Below, piece after piece: positions 1 to 6,441 of a stretch of DNA of 7,298 nt. The DNA is taken from contig CAMLER010000247.1 of the NCBI GenBank assembly GCA_946478915.1, positions 1 to 7,298 on the forward strand. The letters are read 5' to 3'. This DNA comes from an uncultured Chryseolinea sp. (lineage in GTDB: Bacteria > Bacteroidota > Bacteroidia > Cytophagales > Cyclobacteriaceae). Every line of letters starts with the position of its first letter. Within the stretch, counting starts at the first letter, position 1. Under the pieces are notes generated by a model that was not told the DNA's origin, searched no databases, and saw nothing but the letters and a program-made list of their open reading frames with translations. The translations under genes were made by a program, and so were the position numbers.

Positions 1-49
1 AGCAGTACCGGAGTGGTATCTGTTGCGGGCAAAAAATGGAACAAGTATT

Positions 50-3000
50 TTAGTGGACCATAATTTTTACAGACTCTTTACCATTGCGGGTTTGGTATTG
101 CAATACATACATCCCGCTGGATAATCCATCTGTTGGTACTTGCAGAGAATTATCATTTATAGTTATTGATCGCATCGGTTCACCAGCGAGGTTAAAAAGG
201 GTTACCTGTCCTGCTGCTTCAGGTACTGTCACATGAAGTATTTCACCCGACCGCACCGGATTAGGATAATATTGAATCGATTCGGGCAACGCTGAAGTCG
301 CTGCAAATGACGATCCTCCGCCGCCTCCCCCGTCCGATTGGAAAACTTTGACATAATCAACTATTGCATATTTGCCATTCCCCGCCGCATTCCCTGTACC
401 AGTTACCCGGACTTTTAAGACGTGATTTCCTTGAGTTAATATTCCGCTGTTATACGCCATTACAAAATTTTGACGCGTTGCTGCGTAAAGGTCTACGTTC
501 GTTTCCGGTCCGTTATCGATAGAGATTGCAACTATACCATGATGAGAAGCCTTTGACGAATAAAATTCGATACGATTTCCTGTAAAGGAAAGAGTCAAAT
601 AATTGTTGGCAACATTTGAAAATGAAACAGTTTGGTTGAAATACGGATCGGAACTGCTTACACCATGCACCCATCCACTGCCGACGTAATTAAACTGACT
701 GATACCGGTGCCTCTATTAGCATTGTCCAAATCGACTGCTTTTAAAGCTTCATTTACAGACACGGTGGTTGTCGCTGTTTTTCCTCCATCGGCAGTTCTT
801 ACCGTTATTGTAGCTGATCCATTTGCTTTTGCAGTAACCAATCCGGTTGAACTCACCGTTGCTACGGTAGGGTTACTGGATGACCAGATTACGTTTTGAT
901 TTGATGCAGATGAAGGGCTGATCGTTTTTGTCAATTGTGCCGTCCCATTCACAGCAATGTTTATCGAAGCAGGTGCAACGGCAACACTACTTACCGGTGT
1001 TGAACCGCCCGCGTGAATCGCCACGTAGTCCAAAATCACATATGCACCCGAAGCCGCTGAATTTTTCGATCCAGTTACCCGCATTTTTATCGTATGTTGT
1101 CCGGATGTCAGCGTCGGGCTCGCAAAAACCATAGCGAAATTTTGCCGGCTGGCGGCGTACAGATCAACCAATGTCTCGGCACCGTTATCAATAGATATTG
1201 AAACAATACCGTGGTGAGATGCTTTGGCTGAATACAACTCAACCTTTGTACCTGTGAACAATACTGTTGCAACGTTATTCGCTGCGTTTGAATAAGAAAG
1301 TGTATTATTCAGATAAGGATCTCCTGTGCTTGTGCCGTGTACCCACCCTGTACCCGAAAAATTAAACTGGTTAGACGCTGTGCCCCGGACTGCATTGTCG
1401 ACCTGCATAACGGAAAGGCTACCGCTCACGGTAACAGAAGCTGTGGCAATCTTATTTCCATCTTTGGAAGTGCACGTCACGACAGCAGTACCAACAGATT
1501 TACCCGTGACTACTCCGGTTGATGCAACAGTAGCGACGCCTGAATTGCTGGATGCCCATGTTACATCTTGATTAGTTGCGTTTGATGGGCTTATTGATTT
1601 CGACAATTGACTGCTTCCGTTTACAGCAACTGTTAAGGCAGCTGGCGCAACCGTCAGGCTGTTTACGGAGACTATGGCATTGTTTACTGTAACCGCTGAA
1701 GTGGCAGTTTTTGCACCATCATTCGTTTTTACGGTAATGATTGCAGTACCGGCTACTTTCGCTGTTACCAATCCGGTGTTTGAAACACTGGCTACCGTCT
1801 CATTACTAGAGCTCCACGTCACCGCTTGATTCGTCGCATTTGTCGGGCTAATGGTCCGGGATAATTGTTGCGTCGCCCCTGTTGTCAACGTCAAACTTGC
1901 TGGCGAAACGCTTACCGCCGATACGGCAACATTGGTTGCACCCGCACCAGATTCATGAGCACCTATCTCGGGAGCAGATCCCTGGAATGCAAAACCAACG
2001 TTTACACCTTTGTCGATTAATGGACTGCCGGAAGCAGGAACAAAGTATGGATTAGGACGTCCACCGGATTTCAAAATCCTTGGATCACCGGTAAAATTAT
2101 TAAGAATTGATCCACCAGAGTAACCAATCGGCAGGTTGCTCAGGAAATTATTGCTGACTGTAAGGCCGGATATTGAAGCACCCCCCTCTGTAAAGATTAG
2201 CTTGTTGGGCCACCAGTTATAACTCGTATTGGAATTAACTACGAGATTATTTTTGATGTCGATATTTGTACTTTGGCCTTTGTGAAGGCCGAGAAAATTC
2301 ATGGTCGTAGTTCCGGAAAACTCGACAGTATTGTTATAGATCTTTACATTATGAATACCAGTTTGTTGTGAACGCACAATCTCACCCGGATAACCGTTCG
2401 ACAGATTATTGAACGTATTGTGATGGATTGACCAATTGGTTACGTACGCCGGACTCCAGTTGGCAATACCGTACGATCCCCCATTAAACCAGTTATTATC
2501 AATTTCTGCGTCATTGATACTTAACTCAATTCCATAGCCATGACCACCAGCTCGTGAGAGCAGATCGAAAGTATTATGGTGAACCCTTATTGAACGGATT
2601 CCTGTTGCGGGTGTCTGAACATTCACGAGTGAAAGATGATTATCCATATAGGTATTATAAATCTCACAACCCACCAGGTACACTTCCCATAGTTCAAAAG
2701 CAATGTTAGGAGCAGATCCATTATTCCACTTTCCTGCTGGGTTCACAGAAATTCTGCTATCAGATACTTTCATGTTTGTGATTCGGTTCCCCCCGGATCC
2801 TAAAGCTTTTATTCCATATCCTGTGTTCTCATCAACATTCAATCGTTCAATGGTTACATTATCGAGGTTGGCAAGCTGCAATGCACCAGACGCCCATCCG
2901 GTACTTCCCCATGAACAATTAACCAACCTAACATCCCGAAGCGCAGATGATTTTACATCCCAAATCCAAAGGCCACAGAAATTGGTGTTCTGAACCCGGA

Positions 3001-3460
3001 TACTCTGAATATTTACGTTGCTCCGAAACTTCACATAAATTCCACCATGCAATCTTTTACCATCGCCATCAACTGTAAAATTTCTGAGCGTTTGATTGCC
3101 GGCAGTTAAGCCTGGTGAACTTAGTGTCATCAGGAATCTGTCCAACGCAAACCCAGGGTCGCCTGGGTTAAAATAAAAATTGCTTGCTGCCTTGATAATG
3201 GTCTGCTCGACGCCTGCCCCTTCGACGTTTACACCAGGAGGAACGTTGAACTGACCACTTTCGACAAATGTTCCTGCAGAAAGTCTGATCGTATGTCCCT
3301 GATTTGCCGGTACGCGGGTTACTGCATATCTCAATGTGCGCCAGGGACTGGCTGAAGTACCACTGCCTCCATCATTGCCGGACGTGCTAACATAATAATC
3401 TGTAGAGAAGGCGGAGTGAAAGCTCAAAAACAAAAAAGCAAGAATAAAGATCCTCATCAT
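50..3460 (-). CDS. Secreted right-handed beta-helix protein with BIG2 and CBM-like modules and a T9SS sorting domain
   Basis: Complete 1136-residue protein, start at the first of two adjacent ATGs. Residues 1-20 form a signal peptide (MMRIFILAFLFLSF, cleavage near Ser19-Thr20). Residues 22-90 resemble the cap of parallel beta-helix proteins (YYVSTSGNDG...PWRTLRYA), and coils rich in HHNTF, YNNTV and NNLV Asn-ladder motifs continue to about 505, closing with the common ending ASGSPLIDKG...PEIGAHE. BIG2 Ig-like domains follow at about 512-593, 599-679 and 824-903 (SPTNATNQAVTWSSSN type). Two galactose-binding-like, probably carbohydrate-binding domains lie at about 682-818 and 906-1041, sharing ASHHGIV and SIDNG. 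After a DGGGGGG linker, residues 1060-1136 are a type A T9SS sorting domain (YYPNPV, LFNLAGE, GLSSGMYVLQY). Family knowledge predicts Sec export, T9SS passage across the outer membrane, then release or surface anchoring. Polysaccharide binding or cleavage is inference; no catalytic residue could be assigned. No clear Shine-Dalgarno sequence precedes the start. Confidence 0.95.
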   Translation of the reverse strand: MMRIFILAFLFLSFHSAFSTDYYVSTSGNDGGSGTSASPWRTLRYAVTRVPANQGHTIRLSAGTFVESGQFNVPPGVNVEGAGVEQTIIKAASNFYFNPGDPGFALDRFLMTLSSPGLTAGNQTLRNFTVDGDGKRLHGGIYVKFRSNVNIQSIRVQNTNFCGLWIWDVKSSALRDVRLVNCSWGSTGWASGALQLANLDNVTIERLNVDENTGYGIKALGSGGNRITNMKVSDSRISVNPAGKWNNGSAPNIAFELWEVYLVGCEIYNTYMDNHLSLVNVQTPATGIRSIRVHHNTFDLLSRAGGHGYGIELSINDAEIDNNWFNGGSYGIANWSPAYVTNWSIHHNTFNNLSNGYPGEIVRSQQTGIHNVKIYNNTVEFSGTTTMNFLGLHKGQSTNIDIKNNLVVNSNTSYNWWPNKLIFTEGGASISGLTVSNNFLSNLPIGYSGGSILNNFTGDPRILKSGGRPNPYFVPASGSPLIDKGVNVGFAFQGSAPEIGAHESGAGATNVAVSAVSVSPASLTLTTGATQQLSRTISPTNATNQAVTWSSSNETVASVSNTGLVTAKVAGTAIITVKTNDGAKTATSAVTVNNAIVSVNSLTVAPAALTVAVNGSSQLSKSISPSNATNQDVTWASSNSGVATVASTGVVTGKSVGTAVVTCTSKDGNKIATASVTVSGSLSVMQVDNAVRGTASNQFNFSGTGWVHGTSTGDPYLNNTLSYSNAANNVATVLFTGTKVELYSAKASHHGIVSISIDNGAETLVDLYAASRQNFAMVFASPTLTSGQHTIKMRVTGSKNSAASGAYVILDYVAIHAGGSTPVSSVAVAPASINIAVNGTAQLTKTISPSSASNQNVIWSSSNPTVATVSSTGLVTAKANGSATITVRTADGGKTATTTVSVNEALKAVDLDNANRGTGISQFNYVGSGWVHGVSSSDPYFNQTVSFSNVANNYLTLSFTGNRIEFYSSKASHHGIVAISIDNGPETNVDLYAATRQNFVMAYNSGILTQGNHVLKVRVTGTGNAAGNGKYAIVDYVKVFQSDGGGGGGSSFAATSALPESIQYYPNPVRSGEILHVTVPEAAGQVTLFNLAGEPMRSITINDNSLQVPTDGLSSGMYVLQYQTRNGKESVKIMVH
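338..991 (-). repeat. Internal module repeat, copy 2 (BIG2 + CBM-like)
   Basis: This encodes about residues 824-1041, the second BIG2+CBM-like module, directly after copy 1 with a short GGSTP-type joint and directly before the glycine linker and sorting domain. It aligns with copy 1 with few length changes. A further BIG2 domain (residues 512-593) precedes copy 1 without a CBM partner. Confidence 0.85.
1007..1666 (-). repeat. Internal module repeat, copy 1 (BIG2 + CBM-like)
   Basis: This encodes about residues 599-818 of the beta-helix protein: one BIG2 domain followed by one CBM-like domain. It matches the following module (338-991) in order and over nearly full length. Shared blocks are DNAxRGT, GSGWVHG/GTGWVHG, DPYxN, KASHHGIV, SIDNGxET, VDLYAA, RQNF and RVTG. 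Many shared residues use different synonymous codons, for instance across KASHHGIV, so the duplication is old and kept by protein-level selection. Confidence 0.85.
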
Positions 3461-4144
3461 CGGGTTGTTATGGTTGTTTGAAATGTTCGCTAGATGAATT
3501 GGAGCAGAATCGAGAGAGGTACGACTTCATCCGGAATCCAGATGAACACGGGAATGCACCCGGCTGAAGAGGACGCTTGTTTACAACGGCTTAGATATAC
3601 GCCAATAGTAGCTCAGACAATGAGCGCGATAGTAAAATTCGAGAGGGTTTTAGGTCTTGAAGAAAATGCCGTCAGATTTCCTAAACAGCCTGATAATCTC
3701 AAAACCACATATCAAGTCAAATACAAATGTGGCTTTTCGATATCTTTCATTGCGTGTCACATCTTCTAAAAAGGTACTTTCCTGCCTTTAATCAAAAGAG
3801 GTCTGACATAAAGAAGGAGTAAGAATAAAAATTCCTATCGACAAAACCACGGCGCAATTAAGTCCCAACAACGTTCGGTTTCAACCCTGACTTGATTTTT
3901 GACTATGAATGGAATTATTCATCGGTAGAAATATCTGATGTGGAGTTAAGCTGTTTCACGTGTGCGTGTGTGGTTTTTACATGAAACTCTTAAGATCATT
4001 ATTTTTAGAAATGATTGGCGGGAATCATCATCAGGAAAATTAAAATGAAAAATGAAGCAAACTTTATCCCGCAGCAACAAAAGAAAGTGATTCTTACATT
4101 AGCGCGGCTGTGAATATTGATTGGAGAAGTGCTGCACCTACAGG

Positions 4145-4158
4145 ACGCAAATTTGCGT
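4145..4158. repeat. Perfect 14-bp palindrome ACGCAAATTTGCGT
   Basis: The sequence reads identically on both strands over 14 bases, with no unpaired centre. It lies 64 bases beyond the stop codon of the 81-residue protein gene and inside the gene-poor region. It could be a binding site for a dimeric regulator. As an RNA hairpin it would be poor because it has no natural loop. Function is unknown. Confidence 0.5.
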
Positions 4159-4186
4159 GAGCTCTGGGCATTCAGAAGAATCAACA

Positions 4187-4211
4187 ATCTTCATCAATAG
4201 GGAATGAAGAT
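4187..4211 (-). terminator. Candidate terminator hairpin after the 81-residue protein gene
   Basis: A perfect 8-bp inverted repeat, ATCTTCAT and ATGAAGAT, separated by 9 bases, lies 10 bases past the stop codon at 4222-4224. In the minus-strand transcript the stem is followed by a moderately U-rich stretch (TGTTGATTCTTC) without a clean run of U. Position favours a terminator; the AT-rich stem and weak U-tract limit confidence. Confidence 0.4.
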
Positions 4212-4221
4212 ACCATTTATT

Positions 4222-4467
4222 CTATTTCACTTTTGCAAGATCGATATTATATTCCCTTGCGAGGTTATTGATGATCACCATGGCATCCGATGAGCCAAAA
4301 CTTTTGTTGATCCAGTTCAGATAATTATTTGCATTTTCGATTTCTTCTACCGTCCAGTGTCGGGCGTCTCCATCCTGATCCGTTTCGCGAATCAGGTCCT
4401 TGATAAGAGAACTACTTCCTCCTTTGCACAATAAGGTAATAAGTTGATTGATTAGCAATTGTTCCAT
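4222..4467 (-). CDS. Small hypothetical protein with an EF-hand-like acidic loop
   Basis: An 81-residue protein that I do not recognise. It has no signal peptide or membrane helix and is predicted to be mostly helical and soluble. Residues 30-41 (DQDGDARHWTVE) place acidic residues at loop positions 1, 3, 5 and 12 of an EF-hand, flanked by helix-like segments LIKDLIRE and EEIENANNYLNW. The Gly normally at loop position 6 is Ala and the hydrophobic residue at position 8 is His, so calcium binding is only a suggestion. The start ATG is the only reasonable one; AACATGTT lies just upstream and no Shine-Dalgarno is visible. The gene is 88 bases downstream of the DJ-1/PfpI gene on the same strand, with a weak hairpin between them, so co-transcription is possible but not shown. 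A likely terminator follows it. Confidence 0.65.
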   Translation of the reverse strand: MEQLLINQLITLLCKGGSSSLIKDLIRETDQDGDARHWTVEEIENANNYLNWINKSFGSSDAMVIINNLAREYNIDLAKVK

Positions 4468-4526
4468 ATTAACATGTTTACGCTAAAGATATTGAGGCCA
4501 CAATCATTTTAACTCACAAAGTTTGA

Positions 4527-4543
4527 TTTAGTTTATAACTAAA
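4527..4543 (-). terminator. Weak hairpin between the DJ-1/PfpI gene and the small protein gene
   Basis: Perfect 7-bp arms TTTAGTT and AACTAAA around a 3-base loop, 12 bases beyond the stop codon of the DJ-1/PfpI gene. The stem is almost all A:T and no U-run follows on the minus strand. It may be a weak or bidirectional terminator, or an operator for the downstream 81-residue protein gene. Confidence 0.25.
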
Positions 4544-4555
4544 ACATGGAAAGAA

Positions 4556-5233
4556 TTAACTGCGATTTGAAATAAAATTATCGATCTGTTCCAGTCGCTT
4601 TCGTTGCGCCACCTGGCGTTGCTCCACTGTCTTTTTGACTAATGATGGCTCGGCGACATCAGGATGACCTGAGGTAAATGGAGGCTTTGGATCATACTCA
4701 ATCATAAGCTGAATTTCTTTCGCCACAGCTTCGCCAAACAATTCAGCAGCCAACGTCAAAGCAAAGTCGATTCCCGAACTTACGCCAGCACCCGTTATTC
4801 GGTTCCCATCGATGACAACGCGGGAGTTTTCGCTCGCAACACTAAACCTCTCCAGAAAATTCAGCGAAAGCCAATGTGTTGTCGCGCGGTAACCGTTCAG
4901 CAAACCACAAGCGGCAAGCAGGATGGACCCTGTACAAACTGATGTTACGTACTTTGCATTTCCCCTCGAAGTAATGAAGTCCAGGTACTCACGATCTTCA
5001 AGCAGCTCGGTTACGCTGGGGCCGCCAGGTACAAAAAGCACAGAAAGTTTTTCAGGGCAATCTTTGAATGTTGTATCAGGAATAATTTGCAAACCTCTGT
5101 CGCACTTTACTGCATCACGGGTTTTCGATACGAGATGTACACGTGTGTCGGGAAATCTCGTAAAGACCTCTAACGGACCAGTTAAATCTAGCTGGGTCAT
5201 GCCATCAAATAAAATCATTCCGATTGTCACCAT
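4556..5233 (-). CDS. DJ-1/PfpI family protein, isonitrile hydratase-like
   Basis: A 225-residue cytoplasmic protein of the class I glutamine amidotransferase-like (DJ-1/ThiJ/PfpI) superfamily, full length for the isonitrile hydratase (InhA) group. Visible features are the N-terminal strand with MILFDGMTQLDLTGP (Asp16), the FVPGG turn at 67-71, the nucleophile elbow SVCTGS with Cys100-Thr101, the ATTHW motif with His120, and GAGVSSGIDFAL at 148-159. From memory, Pseudomonas InhA depends on an Asp near 17 and a Cys-Thr pair near 101-102; the same three residues sit one position earlier here. InhA hydrates isonitriles to N-substituted formamides. The same fold also occurs in proteases, glyoxalases and AraC-type regulators, but no helix-turn-helix follows; the tail (198-225) is a charged helix. 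Substrate is therefore unproven. The start directly follows a heptamer-repeat leader. Confidence 0.88.
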   Translation of the reverse strand: MVTIGMILFDGMTQLDLTGPLEVFTRFPDTRVHLVSKTRDAVKCDRGLQIIPDTTFKDCPEKLSVLFVPGGPSVTELLEDREYLDFITSRGNAKYVTSVCTGSILLAACGLLNGYRATTHWLSLNFLERFSVASENSRVVIDGNRITGAGVSSGIDFALTLAAELFGEAVAKEIQLMIEYDPKPPFTSGHPDVAEPSLVKKTVEQRQVAQRKRLEQIDNFISNRS

Positions 5234-5240
5234 GATAAGG

Positions 5241-5275
5241 GTTTAAAGTTCAAGGTTTAAGGTTCGAAGTTTGAC
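5241..5275. repeat. Five tandem heptamers, consensus GTTYRAN
   Basis: Read on the plus strand the units are GTTTAAA, GTTCAAG, GTTTAAG, GTTCGAA and GTTTGAC, uninterrupted. The fourth base alternates T, C, T, C, T, giving a 14-base super-period. The array starts 7 bases upstream of the DJ-1/PfpI start codon, so it falls in that gene's leader or promoter. It reads as YTTRAAC-type units on the coding strand. Confidence 0.75.
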
Positions 5276-5365
5276 CGCTTCCGAACGGTACCCTTGAATT
5301 CGAAAACCAAGAAAGCAATGATAGTTAGCAGTAAGAACGGTAATCTAATAGAAATGAAATTAAAA

Positions 5366-5377
5366 AATTGTACAATT
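5366..5377. repeat. Perfect 12-bp palindrome AATTGTACAATT
   Basis: The palindrome lies between the two-helix membrane protein gene and the DJ-1/PfpI gene. On the minus strand it runs straight into a T-rich stretch, so it could belong to the 3' end of the membrane protein transcript. It could equally be an operator about 130 bases upstream of the DJ-1/PfpI start. Nothing decides between these. Confidence 0.4.
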
Positions 5378-5400
5378 CAGAACATCAACAAAAATTGAAA

Positions 5401-5422
5401 ATCTGTGACCAATCCGTGATCA
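5401..5422 (-). terminator. Tandem 11-bp repeat forming a terminator-like hairpin
   Basis: Two adjacent 11-base units, ATCTGTGACCA and ATCCGTGATCA, match at 9 of 11 positions. They start 10 bases past the stop codon of the membrane protein gene. In the minus-strand transcript TGATCA can pair with TGGTCA across a 5-base loop (one G:U pair), and a T-rich stretch (ATTTTCAATTTTTG) follows a few bases later, which is compatible with an intrinsic terminator. Confidence 0.35.
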
Positions 5423-5431
5423 TGTAAACCG

Positions 5432-5857
5432 TCAGTCTAGAAATGAAATTTCTGTGGCGTACTCACCGTACTTTTCAATTGCCTGCCTGGTCTCAATTTG
5501 ATTGTTTTGCAACAGCAGTTCCAGCATTTCCAGTTTAGCTTCGCACACTTGCGCTTTCGCCAGTTTGTTTGCTGTATCGTGGTTACTCCGCACGGATGTG
5601 GCAATCGTTGCAGCCATTGTCATCAATGCTGCTCCAATACATAGGAATTGCCAAACTGGCAATCCAGGTTGGGTGATTTCCTTGATCGTATCAATCGCAT
5701 CGGTCCCTCCAATCGCAGGTACACCAGCCAGTGCAGTACCGATTACTCCACAAAAAATAGAAACGTTTAATAACAGCTTGTTTTTTGGCCCATGCTTTTG
5801 CGTGAAAGCCCGCGCTCTTTCGCGCTTTTCGATAATCTTTTGCAATAGCTCCTGCAT
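5432..5857 (-). CDS. Two-helix membrane protein, SLATT/DUF4231-like architecture
   Basis: A 141-residue protein without a cleavable signal peptide. Residues 1-27 are a charged amphipathic helix (KIIEKRERARAFTQKHG). Two hydrophobic segments at about 28-50 (LLLNVSIFCGVIGTALAG) and 67-89 (LPVWQFLCIGAALMTMAATI) are joined by a short loop with GGTDAIDTIKE. Residues 95-137 form a helical, possibly coiled-coil tail (AKAQVCEAKLEMLELLLQNN). A short cytoplasmic helix, two membrane helices and a helical tail match the layout of SLATT/DUF4231-type membrane proteins, some of which are proposed pore-forming effectors in conflict systems. No SMODS, SLOG, TIR or other sensor gene is next to it, so a defence role is not supported by context and the family assignment is tentative. 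It lies 86 bases downstream of the lipoprotein gene on the same strand, with a hairpin in the gap. Confidence 0.8.
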   Translation of the reverse strand: MQELLQKIIEKRERARAFTQKHGPKNKLLLNVSIFCGVIGTALAGVPAIGGTDAIDTIKEITQPGLPVWQFLCIGAALMTMAATIATSVRSNHDTANKLAKAQVCEAKLEMLELLLQNNQIETRQAIEKYGEYATEISFLD

Positions 5858-5901
5858 AACGATGGTTTTTTCCGGGGAAATTGCAACAAACGGCGGAGGA
5901 C

Positions 5902-5920
5902 TTTCAAATATCGTTTGAAA
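5902..5920. promoter_or_regulatory. Inverted repeat TTTCAAA-N5-TTTGAAA upstream of the membrane protein gene
   Basis: Perfect 7-bp arms with a 5-base spacer (TATCG), 23 bases past the lipoprotein stop codon and 44 bases before the membrane protein start. On the minus strand the overlapping GATATTTG (5905-5912) matches five of six fixed bases of the Bacteroidota -7 element TAnnTTTG. No good TTTG -33 element is seen at the usual spacing. It may be an operator overlapping a promoter, or a weak terminator of the lipoprotein gene. Confidence 0.3.
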
Positions 5921-5943
5921 CCAGAAATGCGACGCAATGGGGA

Positions 5944-6441
5944 TTAATTCAACCTTCGCATCGGAAATTGTATGGCACGTCGTTTTCCTTCGATTACGCC
6001 AGCAATTTCCGCAATGAGGGAATCGGCTGACAACTGCTTATATGATATCGTCTGCGGAAAATCATGACCCGCGTTTTCAAAAATCATTTCCTTGTCAGTA
6101 ATGTAGTTAAGTTCGAACTCAACTGGTCGTCCCTGATTTTGTGTCGGGACAGTTGGAATATAAATTAATTGTCCGTTTCGTTGGATCAAAGCAATGGATT
6201 CAGAAGACACTGTATCGCCGTTGGATATCGAGAAGCTCTTACCGGAAAGTGTGCTGTCGTTGATCTGACCCCAGGACTCATAGTACAAGGCATCCTGCGA
6301 TTGGCTGCGCCATGAGCCAATGAGCCAGTACGTAAGCTCGAATTCATCCAACGGCCCCGAGATTTTCCCGAAGGAGTCAGTCTTGGATGGAGTGCAGGCT
6401 ACCACTAATATCACGAAGATCGAAAGAAATGTTCTTCTCAT
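5944..6441 (-). CDS. DUF6265-type lipoprotein
   Basis: A 165-residue lipoprotein. The frame is open for 29 codons upstream (to 6528), but the start at 6441 is chosen because it gives a lipoprotein signal peptide, MRRTFLSIFVILVVAC, with lipobox V13-V14-A15-C16; the longer form would bury it and read through two hairpins. The mature part, about 37-163, shows the DUF6265 pattern: YWLIGSW, YYESWGQ, STLSGKSFSISNGD, QLIYIPTV, MIFENAGHDFPQ and the C-terminal GKRRAIQFPMRR. The family's fold is likely a small lipocalin-like beta-barrel, but its biochemical role is unknown to me. It should be anchored to the periplasmic face of a membrane or to the outer membrane. Ser17-type residues are replaced by TPSKTD after the Cys, with no strong acidic surface-export signal. 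It is the first minus-strand gene downstream of the divergent region at 6442-6819. Confidence 0.85.
   Translation of the reverse strand: MRRTFLSIFVILVVACTPSKTDSFGKISGPLDEFELTYWLIGSWRSQSQDALYYESWGQINDSTLSGKSFSISNGDTVSSESIALIQRNGQLIYIPTVPTQNQGRPVEFELNYITDKEMIFENAGHDFPQTISYKQLSADSLIAEIAGVIEGKRRAIQFPMRRLN

Larger units (their letters stand above)
3461..4221. other. Gene-poor intergenic region of about 760 bases
   Basis: No convincing gene is seen on either strand. A plus-strand reading frame of 91 codons at 3494-3769 and a minus-strand one of 60 codons at 4005-4187 show no recognisable domain, no start context and odd composition. A 22-codon plus-strand frame starting MKNEANF near 4045 is also unsupported. 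The left end must carry the promoter of the T9SS protein gene, but no match to the Bacteroidota TAnnTTTG -7 element was found. Minor inverted repeats are ATGAAT at 3905-3910 with ATTCAT at 3917-3922, and GTTTCA at 3953-3958 with TGAAAC at 3982-3987, the latter enclosing a GT-rich run. Stronger hairpins at the right end are listed separately. Confidence 0.6.

Noticed and set aside
1..63. Possible 3' end of a plus-strand gene entering from the left edge (ends WNKYFSGP, stop at 61-63)
   Set aside because: Only 20 codons are visible, other frames are also open here, and it would overlap the end of the T9SS protein gene. More sequence is needed to decide.
708..1571. Plus-strand open frames at 708-899, 928-1134 and 1326-1571
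   Set aside because: They are antisense to the BIG2 and CBM-like coding sequence. Two fall at matching places in the duplicated modules, as expected of shadow frames, and none resembles a protein family.
2703..2993. Plus-strand open frame of 96 codons
   Set aside because: It lies antisense within the well-supported beta-helix coding region and shows no domain or start signal.
3494..3769. Plus-strand open frame of 91 codons upstream of the T9SS protein gene
   Set aside because: No recognised domain, no ribosome site and no conserved pattern. It cannot be excluded as an orphan gene but is not supported.
4005..4187. Minus-strand open frame of 60 codons rich in Cys and Phe
   Set aside because: Composition is unlike a real protein, and it overlaps the perfect palindrome at 4145-4158.
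4923..5918. Plus-strand open frames at 4923-5246 and 5502-5918
   Set aside because: Both are antisense to the DJ-1/PfpI and membrane protein genes, which have clear protein features in the other strand.
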